In this document: piece by piece, positions 1-7,855 of the stretch
How the letters are laid out: every line of letters begins with the position of its first letter
How positions within the stretch are numbered: the first letter of the stretch is position 1
Origin: Streptomyces jeddahensis
GTDB lineage: Bacteria > Actinomycetota > Actinomycetes > Streptomycetales > Streptomycetaceae
DNA: 41,578 nt
Direction of reading: 5' to 3'
Assembly: GCF_001642995.1 (NCBI RefSeq)
Contig: NZ_LOHS01000104.1
Span: 1-41,578 of the forward strand
Program-made: the position numbers and the translations under genes
Notes under the pieces: generated by a model
The model's input: only the letters and a program-made list of their open reading frames with translations
What the model was told of the DNA's origin: nothing
The model's database searches: none

Positions 1-116
1 CAGGGCGATGGGGGGGCCTCCCATGCCCTTAAGGCAATGGGGGAGGGTGGGCACAACCCACGACGCACGGCGCCTCGTAACGTACGGCGCTCGACGTCGC
101 AGAGCCGCACACGAGG

Positions 117-144
117 AAGGCCCCCGGCAAACGCCGGGGGCCTT
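117..144 (-). terminator. Rho-independent-type hairpin after the nitroreductase gene
   Basis: A perfect 12-bp inverted repeat (117-128 against 133-144) closes a 4-nt loop, 16 nt beyond the stop codon of the nitroreductase gene read leftwards. The stem is almost all G/C and ends in AA/TT. There is no long U-tract, which is usual for Streptomyces terminators. Bases 1-116 hold nothing I can identify. Confidence 0.8.
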
Positions 145-160
145 GTGTCGTGCGGCAACG

Positions 161-751
161 TCAGACCGTGGTGACGACCTGGTCGAACTCCAGCCGCGGA
201 GACCGCGGGAACCACGCGTCGTCACCCGGCTTGCCGATGTTGACGATCATCAGCGGGGTGTGGTCGTCGTCCAGGAACTCCTTCTGGACACCCTGGAAGT
301 CGAAGCCGGTCATCGGGCCGGCGGCCAGGCCGGCGGCGCGCACGCCGACGATGAAGTACGCGGCCTGCAGCGCGGCGTTCAGGCCCGCGGCCTGCTCGCG
401 GACCGGGCGCTCCGAGAAGAAGGCGTCCTTGGCCTGCGGGAAGTGCGGGAAGAGCTGCGGCAGCTCCTCGTGGAACTCGTTGTCCGCGGAGAGGATCGCG
501 ACGAGCGGGGCGGTGGCGGTCTTCGGCTGGTTGCCCTCGGCCATGTGCTTCACGAGGCGCTCGCGGGCCTCGGGGGAGCGGACCAGGGTGATCCGCAGCG
601 GGGACTGGTTGAAGGCGGTCGGACCGTACTTGACCAGGTCGTAGATCGCCTGCACGTGCTCCTCGGTCACCGGCTCGTCGGTGAAGGTGTTCGCGGTGCG
701 GGCCTCACGGAAGAGCAGGTCCTGGGCGGCGGGGTCAAGAACGAGGGACAT
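161..751 (-). CDS. Nitroreductase-family protein (malonic semialdehyde reductase / RutE-like)
   Basis: This is a 196-residue FMN-dependent nitroreductase-fold oxidoreductase. In the RutE branch the reaction is NAD(P)H reduction of malonic semialdehyde to 3-hydroxypropionate in the cytosol; the true substrate here is not shown by the sequence. The N-terminal FREARTANTFTDEPV and KYGPTAFNQSPLR segments are typical of the HadB/RutE subgroup of PF00881, and the length fits. I chose the ATG at 751 because GAGAAGG (759-765) lies 7 nt upstream; a longer in-frame start at 793 has no such site. The gene stands alone, with its own promoter and terminator. An operator-like dyad overlaps its -35 box, so repression by a small ligand-responsive regulator is plausible. 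Confidence 0.85.
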   Translation of the reverse strand: MSLVLDPAAQDLLFREARTANTFTDEPVTEEHVQAIYDLVKYGPTAFNQSPLRITLVRSPEARERLVKHMAEGNQPKTATAPLVAILSADNEFHEELPQLFPHFPQAKDAFFSERPVREQAAGLNAALQAAYFIVGVRAAGLAAGPMTGFDFQGVQKEFLDDDHTPLMIVNIGKPGDDAWFPRSPRLEFDQVVTTV

Positions 752-829
752 GAATGAACCTTCTCGAGATACGCGTTCGATCCGGCAGGTCACGACAGGA
801 GCGATCCCCGGATCAAGCTGGCAGGAGCG

Positions 830-858
830 ACCGTACGCAGATTACGTTTAAGGTTCAA
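830..858 (-). promoter_or_regulatory. Sigma70-type promoter with overlapping dyad for the nitroreductase gene
   Basis: Read leftwards, TTGAAC (853-858) and TACGGT (830-835) are separated by exactly 17 bp, close to the housekeeping HrdB consensus. The -35 box sits inside the dyad GGTTCAACC (852-860), flanked by GTTTA and AAAAC, which could be an operator. The local stretch 841-868 is distinctly AT-rich for this genome. Confidence 0.6.
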
Positions 859-997
859 CCAAAACCTGGCCTCTGGTGACCGGTTTCACAAACCTGCAAT
901 GTCTGGAACGGCCGCACCTCGGTGCAGTGACACGTCCACAGTGCCCGGCGCGTGCCGTCGGCTTCCACGGCCGATGTGCCTGGTCCGGACGGACCAT

Positions 998-1025
998 GGG
1001 CCCTCTTCGTACCGGCGAAGGGCCC
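998..1025 (-). terminator. Hairpin downstream of xseB
   Basis: A 10-bp stem, GGGCCC plus TTCG paired with CGAAGGGCCC, carries a 2-nt bulge and a 6-nt loop. It lies about 125 nt past the xseB stop in the direction of transcription. Apart from this hairpin and the nitroreductase promoter, the 752-1150 gap shows no gene I can support. Confidence 0.45.
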
Positions 1026-1150
1026 CGCTCGTCGAGCCCGCCGCGGCCCAGCAGAGCGCGCCCGTCGGTGATAGCTCCCGTCGGCTACGGCACCGACCCG
1101 AAGCCCGTGCGCTACGAGCCCACCGACCCGGGCCGCCCGCCCATGGACCC

Positions 1151-1435
1151 TCAGTCGTTGGCGTCGCCCGCCCCGGCGCCGTTCCCCGAACCGCCGCCGG
1201 CCTCCTCGTCCGCGGCGAGCGCGGCGTCCAGCCGGGCCCGCGCCCCCTCCAGCCAGCGCCGGCACACCTTGGCCAGCTCCTCGCCCCGCTCCCACAGGGC
1301 CAGGGACTCCTCGAGCGTCGTGCCGCCCGCCTCGAGGCGGCGTACGACCTCGATCAGCTCGTCCCGCGCCTGCTCGTATCCGAGCGTGCTCGCCGACTCG
1401 TTCGCACCGGCCGCCTCGTCCGTCCTGCTGGTCAT
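1151..1435 (-). CDS. xseB: Exodeoxyribonuclease VII small subunit
   Basis: This 94-residue protein is the small subunit of exonuclease VII. The enzyme degrades single-stranded DNA into acid-soluble oligonucleotides and works in repair and recombination clean-up in the cytosol. The family core is clear: LGYEQARDELIEVVRRLE, then GTTLEESLALWERGEEL and a third helix near LEGARARLDAAL. The last 20 residues are an acidic, Gly-rich tail. It lies 9 nt after xseA and so is probably co-transcribed. However, TAGGGT (1442-1447) stands 6 nt before its ATG and includes the xseA stop codon, so an independent leaderless transcript is possible. The same bases could instead act as a weak Shine-Dalgarno sequence. 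Confidence 0.93.
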   Translation of the reverse strand: MTSRTDEAAGANESASTLGYEQARDELIEVVRRLEAGGTTLEESLALWERGEELAKVCRRWLEGARARLDAALAADEEAGGGSGNGAGAGDAND

Positions 1436-1441
1436 GCGCCC

Positions 1442-1447
1442 ACCCTA
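1442..1447 (-). promoter_or_regulatory. Possible -10 box / leaderless start for xseB, overlapping the xseA stop codon
   Basis: TAGGGT read leftwards begins with the TAG stop of xseA and ends 6 nt before the xseB ATG. This matches the TANNNT-N6/7-start layout seen at other genes in the window. No convincing -35 box is visible, and AGGGTGG could also serve as a ribosome binding site. Confidence 0.25.
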
Positions 1448-2680
1448 TGCATCGCCTGCCCCCGTCCGTGCCGGCCCTGCCACTCGTACCGTGAACTCGC
1501 CCTCGGAGACCCGGGCGCGCAGCTCCTCGTCCGCCGACACGTCGTCCGGCGCCCGGACCACGTGGCCGTCGGCCTTCTGCAGGACCGCGTATCCCCGCCG
1601 CAGCGTCGCCGCGGGCGAGAGCGCCACCACGCGCGCGTGCGTGTGGGTGAGCTCGGAGTTCGCGCGGTCCAGGCAGTGCGCCAGCGTGCGGCGGCTGCGC
1701 GCGAGCAGCGCCTCGATGTGCTGCTCGCGCTCCTCGACCATGCGGTGCGGATCCTGCATGCAGGGCCTGCTCAGCGCGTGCATGAGCCCCCGCTCCTCGC
1801 GGTCGACGAAGGCCTCGGCACAGCGCCGGGCGCGGTTCCTCAGCGACTGGACCCGTTCGAGCTCCTCGCCGACGTCCGGCACGACCTTCTTGGCCGCGTC
1901 GGTCGGTGTGGAGGCGCGCAGGTCCGCCACGTAGTCGAGGAGGGGGGTGTCCGGCTCGTGCCCGATCGCCGAGACCACCGGCGTACGGCAGGATGCCACG
2001 GCCCGTACGAGCTGCTCGTCCGAGAACGGGAGCAGGTCCTCCACGCTGCCGCCGCCGCGCGCGACGATGATCACGTCGACCTCGTCGAGCGCGTCCAGGT
2101 CCTTCACCGCCTGGACGACCTGCGGGACCGCGTGCACGCCTTGCACGGCGACGTTGCGCACCTCGAAGCGGACGGCGGGCCAGCGGTGGCGGGCGTTCTC
2201 CAGTACGTCCCGCTCGGCCGCCGAGGCGCGGCCGCAGACCAGGCCGATGAGCTGCGGAAGGAACGGCAGGGGCTTCTTGCGCTCGGGCGCGAAGAGTCCC
2301 TCGCCCGCCAGGGCCTTCTTGAGCCGCTCCAGCCGGGCCAGCAGCTCGCCCATCCCCACGGGCCGTATCTCGGCGGCCCGCAGCGACAGCTGCCCGCGCG
2401 GTGCGTACCACTCCGGCTTGGCGTGGACCACGACGCGGGCGCCCTCCGACACGACGTCGGCCACCGCGTCGAACACCTGGCGGTAGCAGGTGACGCCGAC
2501 CGAGATGTCGTACGACGGGTCGCGCAGCGTCATGAAGACGACGCCCGCACCCGGGCGCCGCGAGAGCTGGGTGATCTGGCCCTCGACCCATACGGCCCCG
2601 AGCCGGTCGATCCAGCCCCCGATGAGCCGCGACACCTCACCGACGGGCAGCGGCGCTTCGGCAGACGTGTTCACAGCCAT
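1445..2680 (-). CDS. xseA: Exodeoxyribonuclease VII large subunit
   Basis: This 411-residue protein is the catalytic subunit of exonuclease VII, paired with XseB encoded directly downstream. An N-terminal OB-fold nucleic-acid-binding domain (about residues 10-105, around VWVEGQITQLSRRPGAG) leads into the exonuclease VII large-subunit domain. That domain contains the conserved VDVIIVARGGGSVEDLLPF and SAIGHEPDTPLLDYVAD motifs. A basic coiled-coil region follows, then a C-terminal segment with LRRGYAVL. The length is normal. The gene is divergent from ispH, with 96 bp between the two start codons. TAGGCT at 2687-2692 lies 6 nt before the ATG and there is no Shine-Dalgarno sequence, so the mRNA is probably leaderless. 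Confidence 0.95.
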   Translation of the reverse strand: MAVNTSAEAPLPVGEVSRLIGGWIDRLGAVWVEGQITQLSRRPGAGVVFMTLRDPSYDISVGVTCYRQVFDAVADVVSEGARVVVHAKPEWYAPRGQLSLRAAEIRPVGMGELLARLERLKKALAGEGLFAPERKKPLPFLPQLIGLVCGRASAAERDVLENARHRWPAVRFEVRNVAVQGVHAVPQVVQAVKDLDALDEVDVIIVARGGGSVEDLLPFSDEQLVRAVASCRTPVVSAIGHEPDTPLLDYVADLRASTPTDAAKKVVPDVGEELERVQSLRNRARRCAEAFVDREERGLMHALSRPCMQDPHRMVEEREQHIEALLARSRRTLAHCLDRANSELTHTHARVVALSPAATLRRGYAVLQKADGHVVRAPDDVSADEELRARVSEGEFTVRVAGPARTGAGDA

Positions 2681-2686
2681 GCGGCG

Positions 2687-2692
2687 AGCCTA
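2687..2692 (-). promoter_or_regulatory. -10 box for a probable leaderless xseA transcript
   Basis: TAGGCT read leftwards lies 6 nt before the xseA ATG, and no ribosome binding site is present. The -35 region is not recognisable. Confidence 0.45.
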
Positions 2693-2763
2693 GCCGCCGC
2701 CACCGACAATCCCCGGGGCCCGCCTCGGGGGAGAGTGGATCTCCGGGCGGACGAGCCCGCCTT

Positions 2764-2769
2764 TACGAT
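2764..2769 (+). promoter_or_regulatory. -10 box for a probable leaderless ispH transcript
   Basis: TACGAT ends 7 nt before the ATG at 2777. Transcription starting about 7 nt downstream of the hexamer would begin at the start codon. This supports 2777 over the in-frame ATG at 2768, which overlaps the box itself. Confidence 0.45.
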
Positions 2770-2776
2770 GGTGGGC

Positions 2777-3772
2777 ATGACTGCTTCGCCTTCCCGCAAG
2801 GTCCTGCTCGCCGCCCCCCGTGGCTACTGCGCGGGTGTGGACCGCGCCGTCATCGCCGTCGAGAAGGCCCTGGAGCAGTACGGGGCCCCGATCTACGTCC
2901 GCCACGAGATCGTCCACAACAAGTACGTCGTGCAGACCCTGGAGCGAAAGGGCGCGATCTTCGTCGAGCAGACGGCGGAGGTCCCCGAGGGGTCGATCGT
3001 GATGTTCTCGGCGCACGGTGTCGCGCCGGTCGTCCACGAGGAGGCCGCGGCCGGCAAGCTCGCCACGATCGACGCGACCTGCCCGCTGGTCACCAAGGTG
3101 CACAAGGAAGCTGTCCGCTTCGCCAACGAGGACTACGACATCCTCCTGATCGGCCACGAGGGCCACGAGGAGGTAATCGGCACGTCCGGTGAGGCCCCCG
3201 ACCACATCACGCTGGTCGACGGCCCCGGGGACGTGGCGAAGGTCGAGGTGCGCGACCCGTCGAAGGTCGTCTGGCTCTCCCAGACCACGCTGTCCGTCGA
3301 CGAGACGATGGAGACCGTCGACGCGCTCAAGGAGAAGTTCCCGCAGCTCATCTCCCCGCCCAGCGACGACATCTGCTACGCCACGCAGAACCGCCAGCTG
3401 GCCGTGAAGCAGATGGGTGCTGAGGCCGACCTCGTCATCGTCGTCGGTTCCCGCAACTCCTCCAACTCCAAGCGGCTGGTCGAGGTCGCCAAACTCGCGG
3501 GTGCGCGCGAGGCGTATCTCGTCGACTTCGCGGAGGAGATCGACGAGTCCTGGCTGGAGGGCGTGGCGACCGTCGGCGTCACCTCCGGCGCCTCCGTCCC
3601 CGAGGTGCTCGTCGAGGGCGTACTGGAGTGGCTGGCGGCCCGCGGCTTCGAGGACGTGGAGATCGTCAAGGCCGCCGAGGAGTCGATCACCTTCTCGCTG
3701 CCCAAGGAGCTGCGCCGCGATCTGCGCGCCGAGGCGGCGGCGCTGATCGCGGAGCGCACCGAGGGAAAGTGA
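2777..3772 (+). CDS. ispH: 4-hydroxy-3-methylbut-2-enyl diphosphate reductase
   Basis: This 331-residue iron-sulfur enzyme carries out the last step of the methylerythritol phosphate pathway, reducing HMBPP to IPP and DMAPP in the cytosol. The three conserved cluster cysteines lie in GYCAGVDRA (near residue 18), DATCPLVTKVH and DDICYATQNRQ. The substrate-binding histidine motifs SAHGVAP and GHEGHEEVIGT and the SRNSSNSKRL motif are intact. The gene is divergent from xseA. Its last codons (LIAERTEGK) are repeated twice more, imperfectly, directly after the stop codon, so the 3' end looks like a slippage product. The in-frame open frame extends far upstream, but that part runs antisense over xseA and is not coding. 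Confidence 0.96.
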   Translation: MTASPSRKVLLAAPRGYCAGVDRAVIAVEKALEQYGAPIYVRHEIVHNKYVVQTLERKGAIFVEQTAEVPEGSIVMFSAHGVAPVVHEEAAAGKLATIDATCPLVTKVHKEAVRFANEDYDILLIGHEGHEEVIGTSGEAPDHITLVDGPGDVAKVEVRDPSKVVWLSQTTLSVDETMETVDALKEKFPQLISPPSDDICYATQNRQLAVKQMGAEADLVIVVGSRNSSNSKRLVEVAKLAGAREAYLVDFAEEIDESWLEGVATVGVTSGASVPEVLVEGVLEWLAARGFEDVEIVKAAEESITFSLPKELRRDLRAEAAALIAERTEGK

Positions 3773-3839
3773 GCACTGCTCGCGGAGCGCACGAAGGGCA
3801 ATGAGCACTGATCGCGGAGCGCACCGGGGGAAGTAAGCA
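3743..3839 (+). repeat. Three tandem copies of the ispH tail spanning the stop codon
   Basis: Units lie at 3743-3775 (33 nt), 3776-3807 (32 nt) and 3808-3839 (32 nt). Each contains CGCGGAGCGCAC followed by a purine-rich stretch and TGAGCA or TAAGCA. The first copy is coding and holds the real stop; the other two are 3' untranslated. Confidence 0.85.
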
Positions 3840-3888
3840 CACCGGGAGAGCCTCGCGTCGCCGGGAAGTGAGTGTCAGCACGGCGCCG

Positions 3889-3894
3889 TAACGT
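3889..3894 (+). promoter_or_regulatory. -10 box for a probable leaderless ppgK transcript
   Basis: TAACGT ends 7 nt before the ATG at 3902, and no Shine-Dalgarno sequence is present. The in-frame upstream ATG at 3872 would precede this box and is disfavoured. Confidence 0.45.
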
Positions 3895-3901
3895 GGTGCC
3901 T

Positions 3902-4648
3902 ATGCAGATCTTCGGCGTGGACATCGGCGGCTCAGGCATCAAGGGCGCTCCCGTGGACCTGGACCGCGGCGATCTGGCGGACGACCGCTTCAAGGTGCTG
4001 ACCCCCCACCCGGCGACACCGGACGGGGTCGCCGACTGCGTCAAGGAGGTCGTCGGCCACTTCGGGTGGAGCGGCCCGGTCGGCATCACGTTCCCCGGCG
4101 TGGTCACCGGCGGCGCCACCGTCCGCACGGCGGCGAACGTCGACAAGAGCTGGATCGACGTCGACGCGCGCGCCCTGCTGAGCGAGCGGCTCGGCGGCCT
4201 CCCGGTGACCGTGCTCAACGACGCGGACGCGGCAGGCGTCGCCGAGATGCACTTCGGCGCGGGCCGCGACCGCAAGGGCCCGGTCATTCTGCTCACCTTC
4301 GGCACCGGCATCGGCAGCGCCGTGTTCATCGACGGCAGGCTCGTGCCGAACACCGAGCTGGGCCACCTGGAGCTGCACGGCCACGACGCCGAGAAGCACG
4401 CCTCGACGAAGGTCAAGGACGACGAGGGCCTGAGCTGGGAGCAGTGGGCACGCCGCGTGCAGAAGTATCTGTCGCACGTCGAGATGCTGTTCTCGCCGGA
4501 GCTGTTCATCATCGGCGGGGGAGTCAGCCGCAAGGCGCAGAAGTTCCTGCCGCTGATCAAGGGCGTCAAGGCGGAGATCGTGCCCGCGGAGCTGCAGAAC
4601 AACGCGGGCATCGTGGGGGCGGCGATGAGGGCGGCGGAGCGGGCGTAA
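3902..4648 (+). CDS. ppgK: Polyphosphate glucokinase
   Basis: This 248-residue cytosolic kinase of the ROK/ASKHA fold phosphorylates glucose to glucose 6-phosphate using polyphosphate, and usually ATP as well. The first phosphate loop FGVDIGGSGIKGA starts at residue 3. GITFPGVV, the catalytic-base region LNDADAAGVAEM, the second phosphate loop LTFGTGIGSAVFIDG and the C-terminal adenosine motif FIIGGGVSRK follow in the expected order. The length fits the actinobacterial family. Synteny with ispH upstream and ychF downstream is, from memory, the usual Streptomyces order. The start was chosen from protein similarity plus the TAACGT box 7 nt upstream. Confidence 0.95.
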   Translation: MQIFGVDIGGSGIKGAPVDLDRGDLADDRFKVLTPHPATPDGVADCVKEVVGHFGWSGPVGITFPGVVTGGATVRTAANVDKSWIDVDARALLSERLGGLPVTVLNDADAAGVAEMHFGAGRDRKGPVILLTFGTGIGSAVFIDGRLVPNTELGHLELHGHDAEKHASTKVKDDEGLSWEQWARRVQKYLSHVEMLFSPELFIIGGGVSRKAQKFLPLIKGVKAEIVPAELQNNAGIVGAAMRAAERA

Positions 4649-4777
4649 GGCGCTGCTGCGGCGCAGCAGACAGGCGTAAGGCCGGGCGCCTCAGGCTGCA
4701 TGGCGGCGCCGCGGCGCAGCTGGGCTGCACTGAGCTGCCCGGCGGCGCAGCTCGGCGCCTCAGGCCGTACGGCGGCG
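4642..4777. repeat. Repeat-rich spacer between the convergent ppgK and DUF6542 genes
   Basis: GGCGTAAGGC, which contains the ppgK stop, recurs at 4673-4682. A 24-bp segment at 4754-4777 that includes the DUF6542 stop recurs with 3 mismatches at 4685-4708. GCGGCGCAGCT also occurs more than once. A small hairpin, CTGCTGC-GGC-GCAGCAG, at 4653-4669 may serve as a weak terminator. Confidence 0.55.
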
Positions 4778-5374
4778 GGGGCGAGGCGGCCGCGGCGGTC
4801 GGCGCCGTAGCTGTGCGCGGCGGCGCGCCATCAGCCTGACCTTGCGTACGGTCGTGATGACCCCGGTGATCAGCGTGCCGCCGTACAGCCAGCCGGCGTG
4901 CATCGCCAGCGCCGTGACCAGCCCCATGATCCGCTCGCCGAAGCCGCCCGAGCCCTCGGTGATCGGCAGCAGCCCGACGACGAAGGCGATCGGCACCACG
5001 ATCGGCGCGGTGACCAGGTCGGCCGGCCGCACCCAGAGCGCGGTCAGCGCGCTCACCGGCAGGAACAGCACGCCGTACACGATGAGCGAGCCGCCGAACA
5101 CCACCTCGTCCACGCAGGCGAGCACGAACATGGAGCCGCAGCAGAACAGCCCGATGCCGATTCCGGTGAGGCGCGGGTTCGGCATCCGGCGCACGGCCTG
5201 CACGAGCCTGCGGGCGCTGCGTACGAAGGATCGTACGAAGGATGCCGCGGGGCGGTCCTCGGGAGGGGACGCCGTCCGCTCGGCCGTGGCAGGCCGGCCA
5301 CGTCCGCTTTGCGGGGGAAGAGGCGCGGTGCGTCGCGGCCGGGGCTTGGGGGGACGCATCCTGTGTTGCTCCAC
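4760..5374 (-). CDS. DUF6542-type small membrane protein
   Basis: This 204-residue protein has a basic, proline-rich N-terminus (about 1-65), four hydrophobic segments between about 68 and 175, and a very Arg/Pro-rich C-terminal tail. Segments include GIGIGLFCCGSMFVLACVDE and SLIVYGVLFLPVSALTALWV. It matches my memory of the conserved Streptomyces membrane protein encoded between ppgK and ychF (DUF6542). No function is established. The GTG at 5374 is chosen because TAGGTT lies 6 nt upstream, the leaderless layout. The in-frame ATG at 5359 is the alternative. The stop-codon region is imperfectly duplicated downstream. Confidence 0.75.
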   Translation of the reverse strand: MEQHRMRPPKPRPRRTAPLPPQSGRGRPATAERTASPPEDRPAASFVRSFVRSARRLVQAVRRMPNPRLTGIGIGLFCCGSMFVLACVDEVVFGGSLIVYGVLFLPVSALTALWVRPADLVTAPIVVPIAFVVGLLPITEGSGGFGERIMGLVTALAMHAGWLYGGTLITGVITTVRKVRLMARRRAQLRRRPPRPPRPRRRTA

Positions 5375-5380
5375 TGGTCC

Positions 5381-5386
5381 AACCTA
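5381..5386 (-). promoter_or_regulatory. -10 box for a probable leaderless DUF6542 transcript
   Basis: TAGGTT read leftwards ends 6 nt before the GTG at 5374. No Shine-Dalgarno sequence is visible. Confidence 0.4.
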
Positions 5387-5450
5387 GGTCGGGTAATAGG
5401 CGGAATACGTCCAGAGACACGCGTTTTGGCCGACCTTGGCCATCCGTTCG

Positions 5451-5513
5451 CCGCACTCGGCCGCTCTCGGACCGCACTCGGCTCCTCTTGGACCGCACTC
5501 GGCCGCTCTGTGA
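5451..5513 (+). repeat. Three tandem 21-bp repeats in the DUF6542/ychF divergent spacer
   Basis: Units at 5451-5471, 5472-5492 and 5493-5513 all start with CCGCACTCGG and end in a C-T-C-T region plus GGA or TGA. The period of 21 bp equals two helical turns, so the same DNA face would be presented three times. Apart from the -10 box for the leftward gene and the ychF ribosome binding site, the 5375-5687 spacer shows nothing else. Confidence 0.8.
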
Positions 5514-5687
5514 CCGGCGACGACGGACTCGTAGGCGCACGGCGACCGATTCCGCGTACAGAAGCCGGGGCTCCGGGACGGCGAGGGCCCCGGCCCCCGC
5601 ACGCCGTAGACTGGTGGATCGGTCCGCCCGCTGCCCCGGGCTCGCCGTCCACCCAGCCCTCACGTCTCACGTACGGGAAGTCGCAAC

Positions 5688-6776
<1,089 letters not shown>

Positions 6777-6824
6777 TCGCCGCCATTGCGCCGTTACGGA
6801 GATCTGGTAAACATGCAGGTCAGA

Positions 6825-6861
6825 AGGGGCCCGGCTCTTGGGAGTCGGGCCCCTGGCTTTT
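6825..6861 (+). terminator. Hairpin terminator after ychF
   Basis: AGGGGCCCG (6825-6833) pairs with CGGGCCCCT (6846-6854) over a 12-nt loop, followed by GGCTTTTC. It begins 49 nt after the ychF stop. Confidence 0.75.
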
Positions 6862-6917
6862 CCCGTGCTGGGATGGTGCCGGGAAACCGACCCCGGGGAG
6901 TGGCGGGCATCGTGATC

Positions 6918-6932
6918 AAGCGCTTCGACAAT
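6918..6932 (+). promoter_or_regulatory. LacI-type operator-like half (first copy)
   Basis: AAGCGCTTCGACAAT is an exact copy of the core of the site at 7007-7021. Its left flank (GATC instead of TTCG) makes the palindrome shorter, AAGCGCTT. It lies 171 nt upstream of the SARP start. Confidence 0.4.
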
Positions 6933-7003
6933 GCACTGCCGTTCGTCCGTCACACCTTGATGGAGATCGGCCTGAGTTGCTCTTTGTTGCCACAGGGTTA
7001 CAT

Positions 7004-7021
7004 TCGAAGCGCTTCGACAAT
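7004..7021 (+). promoter_or_regulatory. LacI-type operator-like palindrome (second copy)
   Basis: TCGAAGCGCTTCGA (7004-7017) is a perfect 14-bp palindrome with the central CG step (AGCGCT) typical of LacI/GalR-family operators, such as those of sugar-uptake and glycoside-hydrolase genes in Streptomyces. It is followed by CAAT. The preceding GGGTTACAT may be part of a promoter. No sugar gene follows; the next gene is the SARP regulator at 7103. The 6777-7102 gap otherwise holds only the ychF terminator. Confidence 0.5.
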
Positions 7022-7102
7022 ATGGTGTCCGCCGCGGCATCGCGTCCGGAGTGCCCGGGCGCGTTTCCTGAGCCGACGACGCGTCATCGACGGGGAGCTC
7101 AC

Positions 7103-7840
7103 GTGCAGGCACCGCTGTTACGCATCCTGGGACCGATCGAGATCCGCGACGGCGCGCACTCCGGGCCACTCCGCGGCGCCAAGCCGTGCGCGCTCCTCAC
7201 CGCGCTCCTGCTTCGGCCGGGGCGTGTGGTGTCCCTCGAGACCCTGATGGATGCCCTGTGGGCGGGAGAGCCGCCCCGCTCCGCCGTCGCGAACCTGCGC
7301 TCGTACGCCTGCCTCCTGCGCCGCCGCCTCCCGGCCTCCACTCCCCTGATCAGCCACCAGGGCGGATACGAGCTCCGGGCCGCCCCGGACGCAGCCGATC
7401 ACCTCGCGTTCGAGCGCCTCGCCGACCGGGGCCGGGCCGCGGTCGCCCTCGACCCGCCCCGCGCCGTCGAACTCCTCACTGCCGCGCTGGCCCTGTGGAG
7501 TTCGGACCACGCGGCTCCCGGGGTTGAGCGGTACGGCATGCTCGACGGCCCGCTCCGCATTCTCGACGCCGAGCGCGTCCGTGCCACCGAGGACCTGGCC
7601 GGAGCCTGGCTGGGGGTCGGCCAGCCGCACTCCGCTCTCCGTACGGCAGGGCAGGTGCTGGCGGCCGAGCCGCTGCGCATCCGCAGCTGGCTGCTCGTGC
7701 TGAACGCCCATCACCACCTCGGGGAACCCGGCCGGGTGACGGACGCCTTCGAGTCGGCGCGCACCGTCTTCCGGCGCGAGCTGGGCACCGAGCCCGACCC
7801 CTGCCTGGGGCAGCTGCACCGGCAGCTGCTGGCGGGGTGA
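7103..7840 (+). CDS. SARP-family transcriptional activator (winged helix + BTAD), TTA-containing
   Basis: This is a 245-residue regulator of the AfsR/SARP class. The OmpR-type winged-helix domain spans about residues 1-95 (RILGPIEIRDG, LLTALLLRPGRVVSLETLMDALW, NLRSYACLLRRRL). The bacterial transcriptional activation domain spans about 98-245 (HLAFERLADRG through FRRELGTEPDPCLGQLHRQL). This is the short ActII-ORF4/RedD layout, with no NB-ARC or TPR part. Such proteins bind direct heptamer repeats and switch on pathway genes. The GTG at 7103 has GGGGAG 5 nt upstream. Codon 6 is TTA (7118-7120), which would make translation depend on the bldA tRNA. The target is unknown; the nearest candidate is the ABC exporter, which is convergent. 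Confidence 0.85.
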   Translation: MQAPLLRILGPIEIRDGAHSGPLRGAKPCALLTALLLRPGRVVSLETLMDALWAGEPPRSAVANLRSYACLLRRRLPASTPLISHQGGYELRAAPDAADHLAFERLADRGRAAVALDPPRAVELLTAALALWSSDHAAPGVERYGMLDGPLRILDAERVRATEDLAGAWLGVGQPHSALRTAGQVLAAEPLRIRSWLLVLNAHHHLGEPGRVTDAFESARTVFRRELGTEPDPCLGQLHRQLLAG

Positions 7841-7855
7841 GGCCCCGCCCAGCCC

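Noticed and set aside
899..2776. Long open frame running into ispH from upstream
   Set aside because: It is antisense to xseA/xseB, shows no homology, and is a GC-rich shadow. The ispH family start is at 2777.
5451..5513. CRISPR-like array
   Set aside because: The 21-bp units are adjacent with no spacers.
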